Below, one piece after another: positions 7,808 to 14,789 of a stretch of DNA of 18,995 nt. The notes beneath the pieces were generated by a model. It saw only the letters and a program-made list of their open reading frames with translations, did not search any database and was not told the origin of the DNA. The DNA is taken from assembly GCA_016866375.1 (NCBI GenBank), contig VGMK01000016.1, forward strand, positions 1 to 18,995, in the 5' to 3' direction. Position 1 is the stretch's first letter. Each line of letters starts with the position of its first letter. Source of the DNA: Bacteroidota bacterium. Lineage in GTDB: Bacteria > Bacteroidota > Bacteroidia > Flavobacteriales_D > Crocinitomicaceae. The translations under genes and the position numbers were made by a program.

Positions 7808-7808
7808 G

Positions 7809-10076
7809 ATGAGAAAAGCGACCTTACTTGTTTTCCTGTTTGCAGGATTTTTTACCTCTGCTCAACAAGGAGACGGTGGTAAGCCATATGGCCCTAAAAA
7901 CCCTCTACCAACAGAGAAAACTATTTTTTTTCAAGAACCTGATATTGAGGCTCTACGCGCCGAAGATGCGACAATAGATAATACAGGAACTGCCCCATGG
8001 CGTTTTGGATTTAATAATGAAACCCACCTCGATCTTTACAACTCGGGAAGTTGGTTTGAGTTAGCGAACGGAAATAAACTTTGGTTGCTAAAAATTTCTT
8101 GTAAAAACGCACTTACAATCAACCTAACTTTTAGTAATTTATCCATCCCAGAAGGTAATGCTTTGTATGTATACAATCCCGATAAAGACTTCATTCTGGG
8201 AAAATTTACGGCAAGACACACCTATCAAGGAGAACTCGGCACTGAATTAATTCCTGGGGCTTCTGTGATTGTGGAATATTTTGTTGCCAAAAATAATCCA
8301 ACTGGCTCACTTAATATTCAAAGAGTCACCCACGGTTACAGAACTGCAGATGAGTTTCAAGAGAAAGCTTTTGGAAGTTCTGGGGCATGTAATATGAATG
8401 TAAATTGTCCAGACGGATTGCCGTGGCAGCCCGAACGAAATAGTGCTTTGATGCTTGTTTCTGGTTCTAATGGTTTTTGTTCTGGAGCATTGATTAATAA
8501 CACATTGAATGATGGGAAACCCTATGTGTTAACCGCAAATCACTGCTACAGCAACCCCACGAATTGGATTTTCCGATTCAATTGGCAGGCAACAAATTGT
8601 AATAACCCCAATTCATCCCCTTCATTCAACTCAATTAGTGGTGCTACATTGAGATCGCGAAGAACTCCATCTGATTTTTGTCTTGTTGAGATTACGGGTG
8701 GACTAGAGTCTAATTCCGTCCCTCTTAATTTTAATCCTTATTTTGCAGGTTGGAATAATTCCAATGCTCCGCCAACGTCATCAGTCTCTATTCACCATCC
8801 TTCTGGAGATATTAAGAAGATTTCATTTGACGATGCTCCGGCTGTATCAAGCCAGGCAATGGGCTCGTCTGAGCCGAATGCTACTTGGACAGTAGAATGG
8901 GATAGAAACACAACCACCGAAGGAGGCTCATCAGGTGCGCCCTTGTTTGATCAAAACCATCGAATCATTGGTCAACTTTGGGGTGGCGGCGCCTCTTGTT
9001 CAAATTTAAGCGCCTCAGATTTTTATGGGCGCTTACACAATTCTTGGGAGCCCAACAATTCAACAAGTACAAATCAGCTCAAATTCTGGCTCGATCCAAA
9101 TGATACAGGCGCAGAATTTATTGATGGGTATGATCCATCTAACGCAACCCCAATAGCCGTTGACCCAAGCATTACAAATCCTCAAGGTGTATCAGGAACA
9201 TTTTGTGGTGCGCAGGTTACACCTTCATTTTCCATTCAAAATAATGGCCAACAAACCCTGACTAGCGTGACTGTTACTTATGGATTTGACGGGAATTTAA
9301 ATCAGATTTACAATTGGACTGGAAACCTTCCCCAGTGGCAATCAACTGTTATAACCCTGCCAACCGCAGTGCTTACAGCAGGTAATCACACCTTTGGAGC
9401 GAGTATTTCAAATCCAAATGCAGGTCAAACGGACGAAAATACGACGAATAACTCCGTGAATTCTTCTTTCAACGTGGTAATTGGAGGTCAGGCGGTTCAA
9501 TTGAATCTTTCTCTAGATTGTTACGGTTCTGAAACAACTTGGGAACTTCAAGATGAGACCTCAACGGCTATTTATTCAGGTTCTGGCTATGAGGATGATG
9601 AACCGGGCCTTGTCACACTAGACCCTTGGTGCCTGAATGATGGTTGTTATACTTATTACATTATGGATAGCTACGGAGACGGAATGGATGGTGGGTTCTG
9701 GTGTCAAGAAGACGGAAGCGTGTCTATTGTTTTTGACGGCGAGGTATTAGCAGAAATTCTAGAGTCTGAGGCAGATTTTGGCGATCAAACTAGTTTACAA
9801 TTCTGTATTGGGGTCTCTGGAGTCGAATGGTCCATAAATAAGACCCTTGAGGTTTATCCAAACCCTCTGTCAGAGGGCTTGTTGAATGTTCGAACAGGAT
9901 TCAATTCATCTTTTCAAGTGAGATTCATAAGCGCGAATGGACAACTCTTGTTCGAAAAAATATGTGCGTCAAACATAATACAATTAGACGTTTCAATGTT
10001 GGAACAAGGTGTTTATTTTATCGAAATAGTAAATGAAACTCAAAGAAAACTTGTGAAGTTTATTAAAACTAAATAG
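7809..10076 (+). CDS. Secreted Lys-C-like (lysyl endopeptidase type) serine protease with T9SS sorting domain
   Basis: 755 residues from the ATG at 7809; the frame is open further upstream, but the signal peptide MRKATLLVFLFAGFFTSAQ fixes the start. Order: signal peptide, prosequence (20 to ~188), trypsin-fold protease (~189-440), CARDB-like Ig domain (~450-556), a Cys- and Asp/Gly-rich domain (~560-668), and a C-terminal T9SS type A sorting domain (~675-755, LEVYPNPLSEG). The protease matches Achromobacter lysyl endopeptidase closely from memory: catalytic H245 (TANHC), D289 (SDF) and S375 (GGSSGAP); all six disulfide Cys (194/397, 200/264, 224/246); and D404 in SDFYG at the Lys-specificity Asp225. 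I therefore infer cleavage after Lys. His210 of that enzyme, part of a Trp-His pair, is W391 here, and its partner Trp169 is not conserved. C291 is an extra Cys. It should leave the cell through T9SS. Confidence 0.92.
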   Translation: MRKATLLVFLFAGFFTSAQQGDGGKPYGPKNPLPTEKTIFFQEPDIEALRAEDATIDNTGTAPWRFGFNNETHLDLYNSGSWFELANGNKLWLLKISCKNALTINLTFSNLSIPEGNALYVYNPDKDFILGKFTARHTYQGELGTELIPGASVIVEYFVAKNNPTGSLNIQRVTHGYRTADEFQEKAFGSSGACNMNVNCPDGLPWQPERNSALMLVSGSNGFCSGALINNTLNDGKPYVLTANHCYSNPTNWIFRFNWQATNCNNPNSSPSFNSISGATLRSRRTPSDFCLVEITGGLESNSVPLNFNPYFAGWNNSNAPPTSSVSIHHPSGDIKKISFDDAPAVSSQAMGSSEPNATWTVEWDRNTTTEGGSSGAPLFDQNHRIIGQLWGGGASCSNLSASDFYGRLHNSWEPNNSTSTNQLKFWLDPNDTGAEFIDGYDPSNATPIAVDPSITNPQGVSGTFCGAQVTPSFSIQNNGQQTLTSVTVTYGFDGNLNQIYNWTGNLPQWQSTVITLPTAVLTAGNHTFGASISNPNAGQTDENTTNNSVNSSFNVVIGGQAVQLNLSLDCYGSETTWELQDETSTAIYSGSGYEDDEPGLVTLDPWCLNDGCYTYYIMDSYGDGMDGGFWCQEDGSVSIVFDGEVLAEILESEADFGDQTSLQFCIGVSGVEWSINKTLEVYPNPLSEGLLNVRTGFNSSFQVRFISANGQLLFEKICASNIIQLDVSMLEQGVYFIEIVNETQRKLVKFIKTK

Positions 10077-10082
10077 CCAATT

Positions 10083-11207
10083 GTGGCTGGTATTTATATT
10101 CACATCCCTTTTTGTAGAAAGCGTTGTTCTTACTGCGATTTTCATTTTTCCACCTCCTTTGAGAAATATCGCGGAGACTTAATACGTAAAATCGGAGAAG
10201 AAATTGAATTTCGGAAGAGCGAGTTAAATGAACAGATTGATACCATTTATATTGGGGGTGGGACACCAAGTATTTTGGCACCTGCTGAGCTTGACCTTCT
10301 ACTTAACCAAATTTTTAAACATTACAAAACTACTTCACTTGACGAGGTAACCCTTGAAGTAAATCCGGAGGATGTTGATGCTAATAAATTAACATACTGG
10401 AAGTCCCTCGGCGTTAACCGTTTATCGATTGGGCTACAATCAATCAAAGAACAAGATTTACGCTGGATGAATCGAGCACATGCGGCTAAAGATGGGAAAG
10501 ATGCCATACGTTTAGCTGCGCAAAAAGGATTTAACAGAATAAGTGCTGATATAATGTATGGTCTACCTGATTTAACAACACATCACTGGGTCGATACATT
10601 AGAACAGATGGTTCGCCTTCCAATTAACCATATTTCAACCTATTGTCTTACAGTTGAGCCAAAGACCTCCTTGAAAAAAAATATTGCTACGGGACAATTA
10701 AAGATGCCATCAGAAGAATCGATAGAAAATCAATTCCATCTTATGATTGATACATTTGTGGGGAAGGGTTTTGAACACTACGAAGTGTCTAATTTTGCCC
10801 ACCCGGGTGAAGAATCCGTACATAATTCAAATTACTGGAAAGGAATCCCTTATTTGGGGTTTGGTCCATCGGCGCACTCTTACGATGGTCTTCGACGCAG
10901 GTGGAATATCTCCAATAACTTGAGCTACATCAAGGCAAACTTCTCATGTTCTGATTGGTTTGAGAGTGAAACTTTAAGCAAAGAAAATAAATGGAACGAA
11001 TTATTTCTAACGGGACTTAGGGCTCGATGGGGCGTCAAAACAACAGACATTCTTGAGGCTGGTGGGTTTACAGAAAATGAATCTGAACGTCTTGAGTATT
11101 GGGAGACTCTTGGTTGTTTAACTCTTAATCCCCAATTTATCAGTTTAACTAATAAAGGCATGCTTTTAGCCGATAAAATAACACAAGATTTTTTTAGATT
11201 GACTTGA
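10083..11207 (+). CDS. hemW: Radical SAM haem chaperone HemW
   Basis: 374 residues. HemW is a radical SAM-related protein that binds haem and passes it to membrane targets; it is often misannotated as oxygen-independent coproporphyrinogen III oxidase. Residues 1-22 read MAGIYIHIPFC then RKRCSYCDFHF, with the [4Fe-4S] Cys C11, C15 and C18 (CxxxCxxC). GGGTPSIL follows at about residues 58-65. The HemW-diagnostic HNxxYW motif is present as HNSNYW, followed by GFGPSAHSY. Length is normal for the family. The start codon is GTG: it begins the conserved MAGIYIHIPFC segment, and no ATG lies between it and the upstream stop. Only six bases separate it from the protease stop (TAG), and both are in the same frame, so translation is probably coupled. 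Its position behind a protease gene does not suggest a shared pathway. Confidence 0.95.
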   Translation: MAGIYIHIPFCRKRCSYCDFHFSTSFEKYRGDLIRKIGEEIEFRKSELNEQIDTIYIGGGTPSILAPAELDLLLNQIFKHYKTTSLDEVTLEVNPEDVDANKLTYWKSLGVNRLSIGLQSIKEQDLRWMNRAHAAKDGKDAIRLAAQKGFNRISADIMYGLPDLTTHHWVDTLEQMVRLPINHISTYCLTVEPKTSLKKNIATGQLKMPSEESIENQFHLMIDTFVGKGFEHYEVSNFAHPGEESVHNSNYWKGIPYLGFGPSAHSYDGLRRRWNISNNLSYIKANFSCSDWFESETLSKENKWNELFLTGLRARWGVKTTDILEAGGFTENESERLEYWETLGCLTLNPQFISLTNKGMLLADKITQDFFRLT

Positions 11208-11237
11208 GATATTTAGACTTAAACCAAGAGTATTCTT

Positions 11238-11245
11238 TATTTTTG
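11238..11245 (+). promoter_or_regulatory. Probable -7 promoter box for the dCMP deaminase/CTP operon
   Basis: TATTTTTG, an exact TAnnTTTG match, lies only four bases before the ATG at 11250. A transcript starting at the usual distance would be leaderless or nearly so. The same octamer and the same four-base gap occur before the ABC transporter. Confidence 0.5.
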
Positions 11246-11249
11246 TAGT

Positions 11250-11678
11250 ATGTCAAAACAAGAGCGATACGACAAGGCCTATTTGCGACTTGCCGAGAGT
11301 TGGTCAAAGCTATCATTTTGTAAACGAAAACAAGTGGGTGCCATAATCGTAAAAGACAATATTATTATTTCTGACGGATACAATGGCACTCCGTCTGGAT
11401 TTGATAATTGCTGTGAAGACGAGGGAGGCAATACACATTGGTATGTGTTACATGCTGAGGCCAATGCTATTTTAAAGGTTGCTAAATCAACAAATAATTG
11501 CAGCGGCGCAACGTTATACTTAACTCATTCTCCCTGTAAAGATTGCAGTAAATTAATACTTCAGTCTGGTATCACTCGTTTAGTTTTTAAAACTACTTAT
11601 AAGGACGCGTCCGGAATTCAATTTCTTAGTGACGCAGGACTTGAAATTGTACATATTGAAAATATTGACAATGACTGA
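11250..11678 (+). CDS. dCMP deaminase (ComEB-like)
   Basis: 142 residues of the zinc-dependent cytidine/deoxycytidylate deaminase fold. The family converts dCMP to dUMP and so feeds dTMP synthesis. Zinc and catalysis: H68 and E70 in HAE (E70 the proton shuttle), with C96 and C99 in SPCKDC. The segment GYNGTPSGFDNCCE (43-56) is typical of the dCMP deaminase/ComEB branch and argues against a tRNA adenosine deaminase or a guanine deaminase. Allosteric control by dCTP/dTTP, known in some relatives, cannot be judged. The next gene starts inside this one (overlap 11671-11678), so translation is coupled. Confidence 0.9.
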   Translation: MSKQERYDKAYLRLAESWSKLSFCKRKQVGAIIVKDNIIISDGYNGTPSGFDNCCEDEGGNTHWYVLHAEANAILKVAKSTNNCSGATLYLTHSPCKDCSKLILQSGITRLVFKTTYKDASGIQFLSDAGLEIVHIENIDND

Positions 11679-13266
11679 TAAAATACCCCCTAATTATTTA
11701 TTACCTATATACTTTGCACTATTCATGGCGGCCGGGATTTTCATCGGCGACTTCATGGGCCAGCCGTTAAAAGGAGATAAATTTGAAAATATAGAAAAAG
11801 TTAAAAAGCTTTATGAGGTAATGAATATTTTGGATGAAAAATATGTTGACATCATAAATAAAGATTCTATTTTTGATGCTACAATAAACGAATTATTACA
11901 TAAATTAGACCCCCATTCAAATTATATCCCCTCGGACCAAGTTGCAAGAATGCAAGAGTCAATAGAAGGAAAATTCGGTGGGATTGGAGTTCGTTTTTTC
12001 TTGCTCAGAGATACTATTTGTGTATCTAATGTCATTCCAGGTTCGCCCTCGTTTGCAGCTGGCATTCTTGCCGGTGACAAAATTATCAAAATTAACGGGA
12101 AACCTGCAGCGAAAGTGAAGATAACAACAGACGAAATAATGGCACAACTAAAAGGACAGCCAGGAACCTCCGTTTCTATAACTATTTTGCGAAATAATAA
12201 ACCGTTAACCTATGATTTAACACGCGGAGTAATACCCGTTCCAACAGTTACTTGTTCATATATGTTGAATGATCAAACGGGTTACATTCTTATTGAACAA
12301 TTCTCCTTGCCAACACATCAAGAATTTGTTTCTGCAGCGCAGAGATTAAAAAAACAAGGAATGAAAAATTTAGTATTAGATCTCCGAGGCAACGGTGGCG
12401 GGGTTATGGAATCTGCAGTCTTAATCGCTGATGAATTTTTACCTTCCGGACGCTTAATTCTGAGGGCCAAAGGACGTAAATTCGTAGAGCAAAAAGAATA
12501 CGCAAAAAACGGTGGATTACTTGAAGATGTAAATCTTGCGATACTAATTAATGAATATTCCGCTTCAGCAAGCGAAATTGTTGCTGGTGCAATACAAGAC
12601 AACGACCGCGGAATCATTGTGGGAAGGACCTCGTTTGGAAAAGGATTGATTCAAGAGGACAGGCCAATGACTGATGGAAGTAGTTTGAGGATAACTGTAG
12701 CGCGATACTACACGCCAAGTGGTCGCTGCATCCAAAAGCCTTATGTTGGGAAATCTTACGAAGAGTACCTTGTAGAGCAAACACACTTCAATGATAGAGA
12801 ATTAAGTCCAAGCGATTTAGTTGCCCTACCTGACTCCTTAAAGTTTAAAACGCTCATAAAAAAGAGGACAATCTACGGCGGCGGAGGAATATCCCCTGAT
12901 TTTTACGTCTCATTTGACACCGCTGGCATGGACTTGTTTTATAAGGCGTGTAGAATTGAAGGCGTCTTTACATCCTTTGCTTTTGATTACATATCAGATA
13001 GACGTAATACGTGGAAAAATATTTCGGATTTTCAGCAAAAGTTTAATCCAAATGATGCGATAATGAAGTCTTTCTTTCTTTTCGCAGAAAAATACTACAA
13101 ACTAACTCTTTCAGAGCAACCAAGCTACCAAACAAAAAACTTAATAAAACAAACCATTAAATCTGAAATCGCAAGACAGATTTGGATTGAGGAAGGTTAT
13201 TTTCGAATCACAAATACGGATGACAAGGAAGTGATTAAGGCACTTAAAGAAATTGGCAGAATTTAA
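11671..13266 (+). CDS. C-terminal processing peptidase (S41 family, CtpA/Prc type)
   Basis: 531 residues from ATG 11671. This start overlaps the deaminase stop by eight bases and puts a membrane anchor right at the N-terminus (helix ~9-30). A leader without the anchor at about 35-100 is followed by a PDZ domain (~101-175, with GKFGGIGVRF), which in this family binds C-terminal tails of substrates. In the S41 core, NEYSASASE carries the nucleophile S299 and FGKGLIQ the general base K324, spaced 25 residues apart as in E. coli Prc, with Q328 in place. LDLRGNGGG (236-244) matches the oxyanion-hole segment. The ~100-residue tail after the core is common in Bacteroidota members. It should act in the periplasm, trimming or degrading envelope proteins; the substrate is unknown. 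It ends one base from the convergent SOUL gene. Confidence 0.92.
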   Translation: MTDKIPPNYLLPIYFALFMAAGIFIGDFMGQPLKGDKFENIEKVKKLYEVMNILDEKYVDIINKDSIFDATINELLHKLDPHSNYIPSDQVARMQESIEGKFGGIGVRFFLLRDTICVSNVIPGSPSFAAGILAGDKIIKINGKPAAKVKITTDEIMAQLKGQPGTSVSITILRNNKPLTYDLTRGVIPVPTVTCSYMLNDQTGYILIEQFSLPTHQEFVSAAQRLKKQGMKNLVLDLRGNGGGVMESAVLIADEFLPSGRLILRAKGRKFVEQKEYAKNGGLLEDVNLAILINEYSASASEIVAGAIQDNDRGIIVGRTSFGKGLIQEDRPMTDGSSLRITVARYYTPSGRCIQKPYVGKSYEEYLVEQTHFNDRELSPSDLVALPDSLKFKTLIKKRTIYGGGGISPDFYVSFDTAGMDLFYKACRIEGVFTSFAFDYISDRRNTWKNISDFQQKFNPNDAIMKSFFLFAEKYYKLTLSEQPSYQTKNLIKQTIKSEIARQIWIEEGYFRITNTDDKEVIKALKEIGRI

Positions 13267-13267
13267 T

Positions 13268-13864
13268 TTAGTCCTTATCAAGCGCAAGTTCAATTGCCAC
13301 CTCATTTCTTCGACCAATAACTTGCCAAGGGGCATTGTAACCTAAAAAATAATATCTACCTCCAGGTTTGATTCCCTTTTTGGTCATTAATTCCATTAAT
13401 TTCCTTCGATAACGGGCAATTTTTTCATCGTTAGCATAGCCCGAAAATCTGATTACAGCCATACGCATTGGTTTAACCGAAATTAATTGAACTCCTTGAA
13501 CGGTAGGCCCAGGCAAATCTTGCCGCGTGTATTGCTTGGGCATAACAAAAGACATGGAGGGAGTGCTGCCCATCTCCATGAAAACCGGTGAAGTCATAGA
13601 AATTTTCTCTTCTCTTTCATTTTGACCAAAAATATATGCTGCAACCCTTCGAAAACCGTCGCTAGCATTTTGTTCGTATGTTTTGCCCGCTAATAGGGTA
13701 CTCGCTACAATCATTGAGTCGTATTGACGTACCTCGAAATCACCGTAGTCTTTAATAACCTTGTAATCTGGATTCTCTATTTTAGAGTTTGAGTAGGACA
13801 TAATAACTTGAACCAAAATAAATAATGTCAATATTGTCGCCGTAATGTAAATCATTCTTTTCAT
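13268..13864 (-). CDS. SOUL-family (haem-binding type) membrane-anchored protein
   Basis: 198 residues. A hydrophobic N-terminal helix (about 4-24) has no clear cleavage site, so the protein is probably tethered with its domain outside. The SOUL domain fills the rest (about 33-196): YKVIKDYGDFEVRQYDS opens it as in the SOUL/HEBP family, followed by AAYIFGQNEREEKISMTSPV and ending YNAPWQVIGRRNEVAIEL. Animal SOUL/HEBP proteins bind haem or tetrapyrroles, but residues for this are not strictly conserved, so binding is possible rather than shown. The ATG overlaps the msrA stop (ATGA), which indicates coupling to the methionine sulfoxide reductase. Confidence 0.88.
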   Translation of the reverse strand: MKRMIYITATILTLFILVQVIMSYSNSKIENPDYKVIKDYGDFEVRQYDSMIVASTLLAGKTYEQNASDGFRRVAAYIFGQNEREEKISMTSPVFMEMGSTPSMSFVMPKQYTRQDLPGPTVQGVQLISVKPMRMAVIRFSGYANDEKIARYRRKLMELMTKKGIKPGGRYYFLGYNAPWQVIGRRNEVAIELALDKD

Positions 13865-14454
13865 TCTTTTTGAAGGTATTTCAGTGATGACTTTTTAAAT
13901 TTTTGAAGCCTCGGTTTACTTACCGCCAAAATGTAAGGATGAGTTGGATTTCTTCTCTCAAAATCTTGATGATATTCCTCAGCTTTGTAAAACGTTTTCA
14001 GGGGTTCAAGCGTTGTTGTAATGAGCCGTTCCACATTTTCTTGTTGTAGGAACCTCATATATTTTTGTGCTTTTATTCTGTCTATTTCGCTAGTGTAAAA
14101 TATAGCAGAGCGATATTGGGATCCTTCGTCAGGCCCTTGTTTATTTTTAGTGCTTGCGTCATGTGAATTAAAAAATACCCGAAGTAAAGTTTCGTATGAA
14201 ATTTTTTTTGGGTTGTAAACAACCTTTACTGTTTCTGCATGACCTGTCGTTCCTGAACAAATTTGCTCATAGGTTGGATTTTTAGTTGCTCCTCCCGCAT
14301 AACCTGATTCCGCGTAATAAACCCCCTTAACTGACTCAAAAATAGCTTCCACACACCAAAAGCAGCCACTCGCAAAATAGGCGCTCTCTTTAGGTGATTG
14401 AGCCGACAAAGGAAACAAAAAGAGAATAGTTACACTGTTTGAAAACCACTTCAT
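13861..14454 (-). CDS. msrA: Exported peptide methionine-S-sulfoxide reductase MsrA
   Basis: 197 residues. MsrA reduces the S-epimer of methionine sulfoxide in proteins. The catalytic GCFWC motif is at 30-34, with C31 the nucleophile; GYAGG (51-55), GHAE (71-74) and DEGSQYRSAI (109-118) form the rest of the active site. The N-terminus is a signal peptide (1 to ~19, LFLFPLSAQS), so this copy works outside the cytoplasm. No distal C-terminal Cys is present; C34 or C66 could resolve the sulfenic acid. ATG 14454 is preferred over an upstream TTG (14463), which would lie only two bases from the promoter box. It is the first gene of an operon with the SOUL protein. Confidence 0.95.
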   Translation of the reverse strand: MKWFSNSVTILFLFPLSAQSPKESAYFASGCFWCVEAIFESVKGVYYAESGYAGGATKNPTYEQICSGTTGHAETVKVVYNPKKISYETLLRVFFNSHDASTKNKQGPDEGSQYRSAIFYTSEIDRIKAQKYMRFLQQENVERLITTTLEPLKTFYKAEEYHQDFERRNPTHPYILAVSKPRLQKFKKSSLKYLQKE

Positions 14455-14464
14455 ACTTTTCAAA

Positions 14465-14472
14465 CAAATATA
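14465..14472 (-). promoter_or_regulatory. Probable -7 promoter box for msrA
   Basis: TATATTTG on the minus strand, an exact TAnnTTTG match, 10 bases before the ATG at 14454. It lies between the small membrane-peptide gene and msrA, so msrA has its own promoter. Confidence 0.5.
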
Positions 14473-14494
14473 TTGATAAAGTGTTTCGAAATTT

Positions 14495-14584
14495 CTACTT
14501 TACTTTATCCCAAAAATATAGGGCCGCAATGCTTATAAATAGCAAAGAGACAACACAAATTGCGGTAATTATCCCGGTTGACAT
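14495..14584 (-). CDS. Small single-helix membrane peptide, 29 residues, unknown function
   Basis: An ATG-to-TAG frame beginning MSTGIITAICVVSLLF and ending AALYFWDKVK. Nearly the whole chain is one hydrophobic helix (about 4-25) with a Tyr-Phe-Trp belt and a Lys-rich end, the look of a real membrane peptide with its C-terminus probably in the cytoplasm. An exact TAnnTTTG box precedes it by 29 bases. It stands alone between msrA and the ABC exporter, all on the minus strand. It resembles in style, not in sequence, small oxidase subunits such as CydX or CcoQ. I do not recognise the family. Confidence 0.5.
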   Translation of the reverse strand: MSTGIITAICVVSLLFISIAALYFWDKVK

Positions 14585-14613
14585 TTTTTTTGGATTAAAC
14601 TAAACGATTTTTT

Positions 14614-14621
14614 CAAAATTA
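14614..14621 (-). promoter_or_regulatory. Probable -7 promoter box for the 29-residue membrane peptide
   Basis: TAATTTTG on the minus strand is an exact TAnnTTTG match, giving a leader of about 25 bases before the ATG at 14584. No -33 TTG stands at the standard distance. Confidence 0.4.
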
Positions 14622-14705
14622 GTAACCTAACAATGAATATTGCCCCAGCCTAATTTAATATTACAAGCCTTACGCTTAACATTAGCAGAAACTTATGTAT
14701 TAACA

Positions 14706-14727
14706 TTCCTGCATAACCCTGTAGGAA
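14706..14727. other. Hairpin, 8-bp stem with 6-base loop
   Basis: TTCCTGCA (14706-14713) pairs with TGTAGGAA (14720-14727), with one G-T wobble, around the loop TAACCC. An alternative pairing CATTC/GAATG flanks it. No T-run follows on either strand, so it is not a typical intrinsic terminator. On the minus strand it lies about 60 bases past the ABC exporter stop and could mark its 3' end. Confidence 0.35.
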
Positions 14728-14789
14728 GAATGCCAAGCAACTATGACTAATTGACCAAATATGAACCCTTTAAAATTCATTTTGTAATA

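Larger units (their letters stand above)
14585..14789 (-). other. Non-coding stretch downstream of the ABC exporter gene
   Basis: With the small peptide gene excluded, this holds one promoter-like box (14614-14621) and one hairpin (14706-14727). I see no other coding frame or RNA gene, and no classic terminator with a T-run for the exporter gene. Confidence 0.4.

Noticed and set aside
7647..7808. A 54-residue upstream extension of the protease frame
   Set aside because: It lies wholly inside the redoxin gene, and the signal peptide begins at ATG 7809, so the extension is only an open frame.
10083..11207. Annotation as oxygen-independent coproporphyrinogen III oxidase (HemN)
   Set aside because: The protein is short, has the HNxxYW motif and the MAGIYIHIPFC start typical of HemW, and so belongs to the haem chaperone group.
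11629..11670. A 14-residue upstream extension of the CTP protease frame
   Set aside because: ATG 11671 gives the membrane anchor at the N-terminus and the usual short overlap with the deaminase gene.
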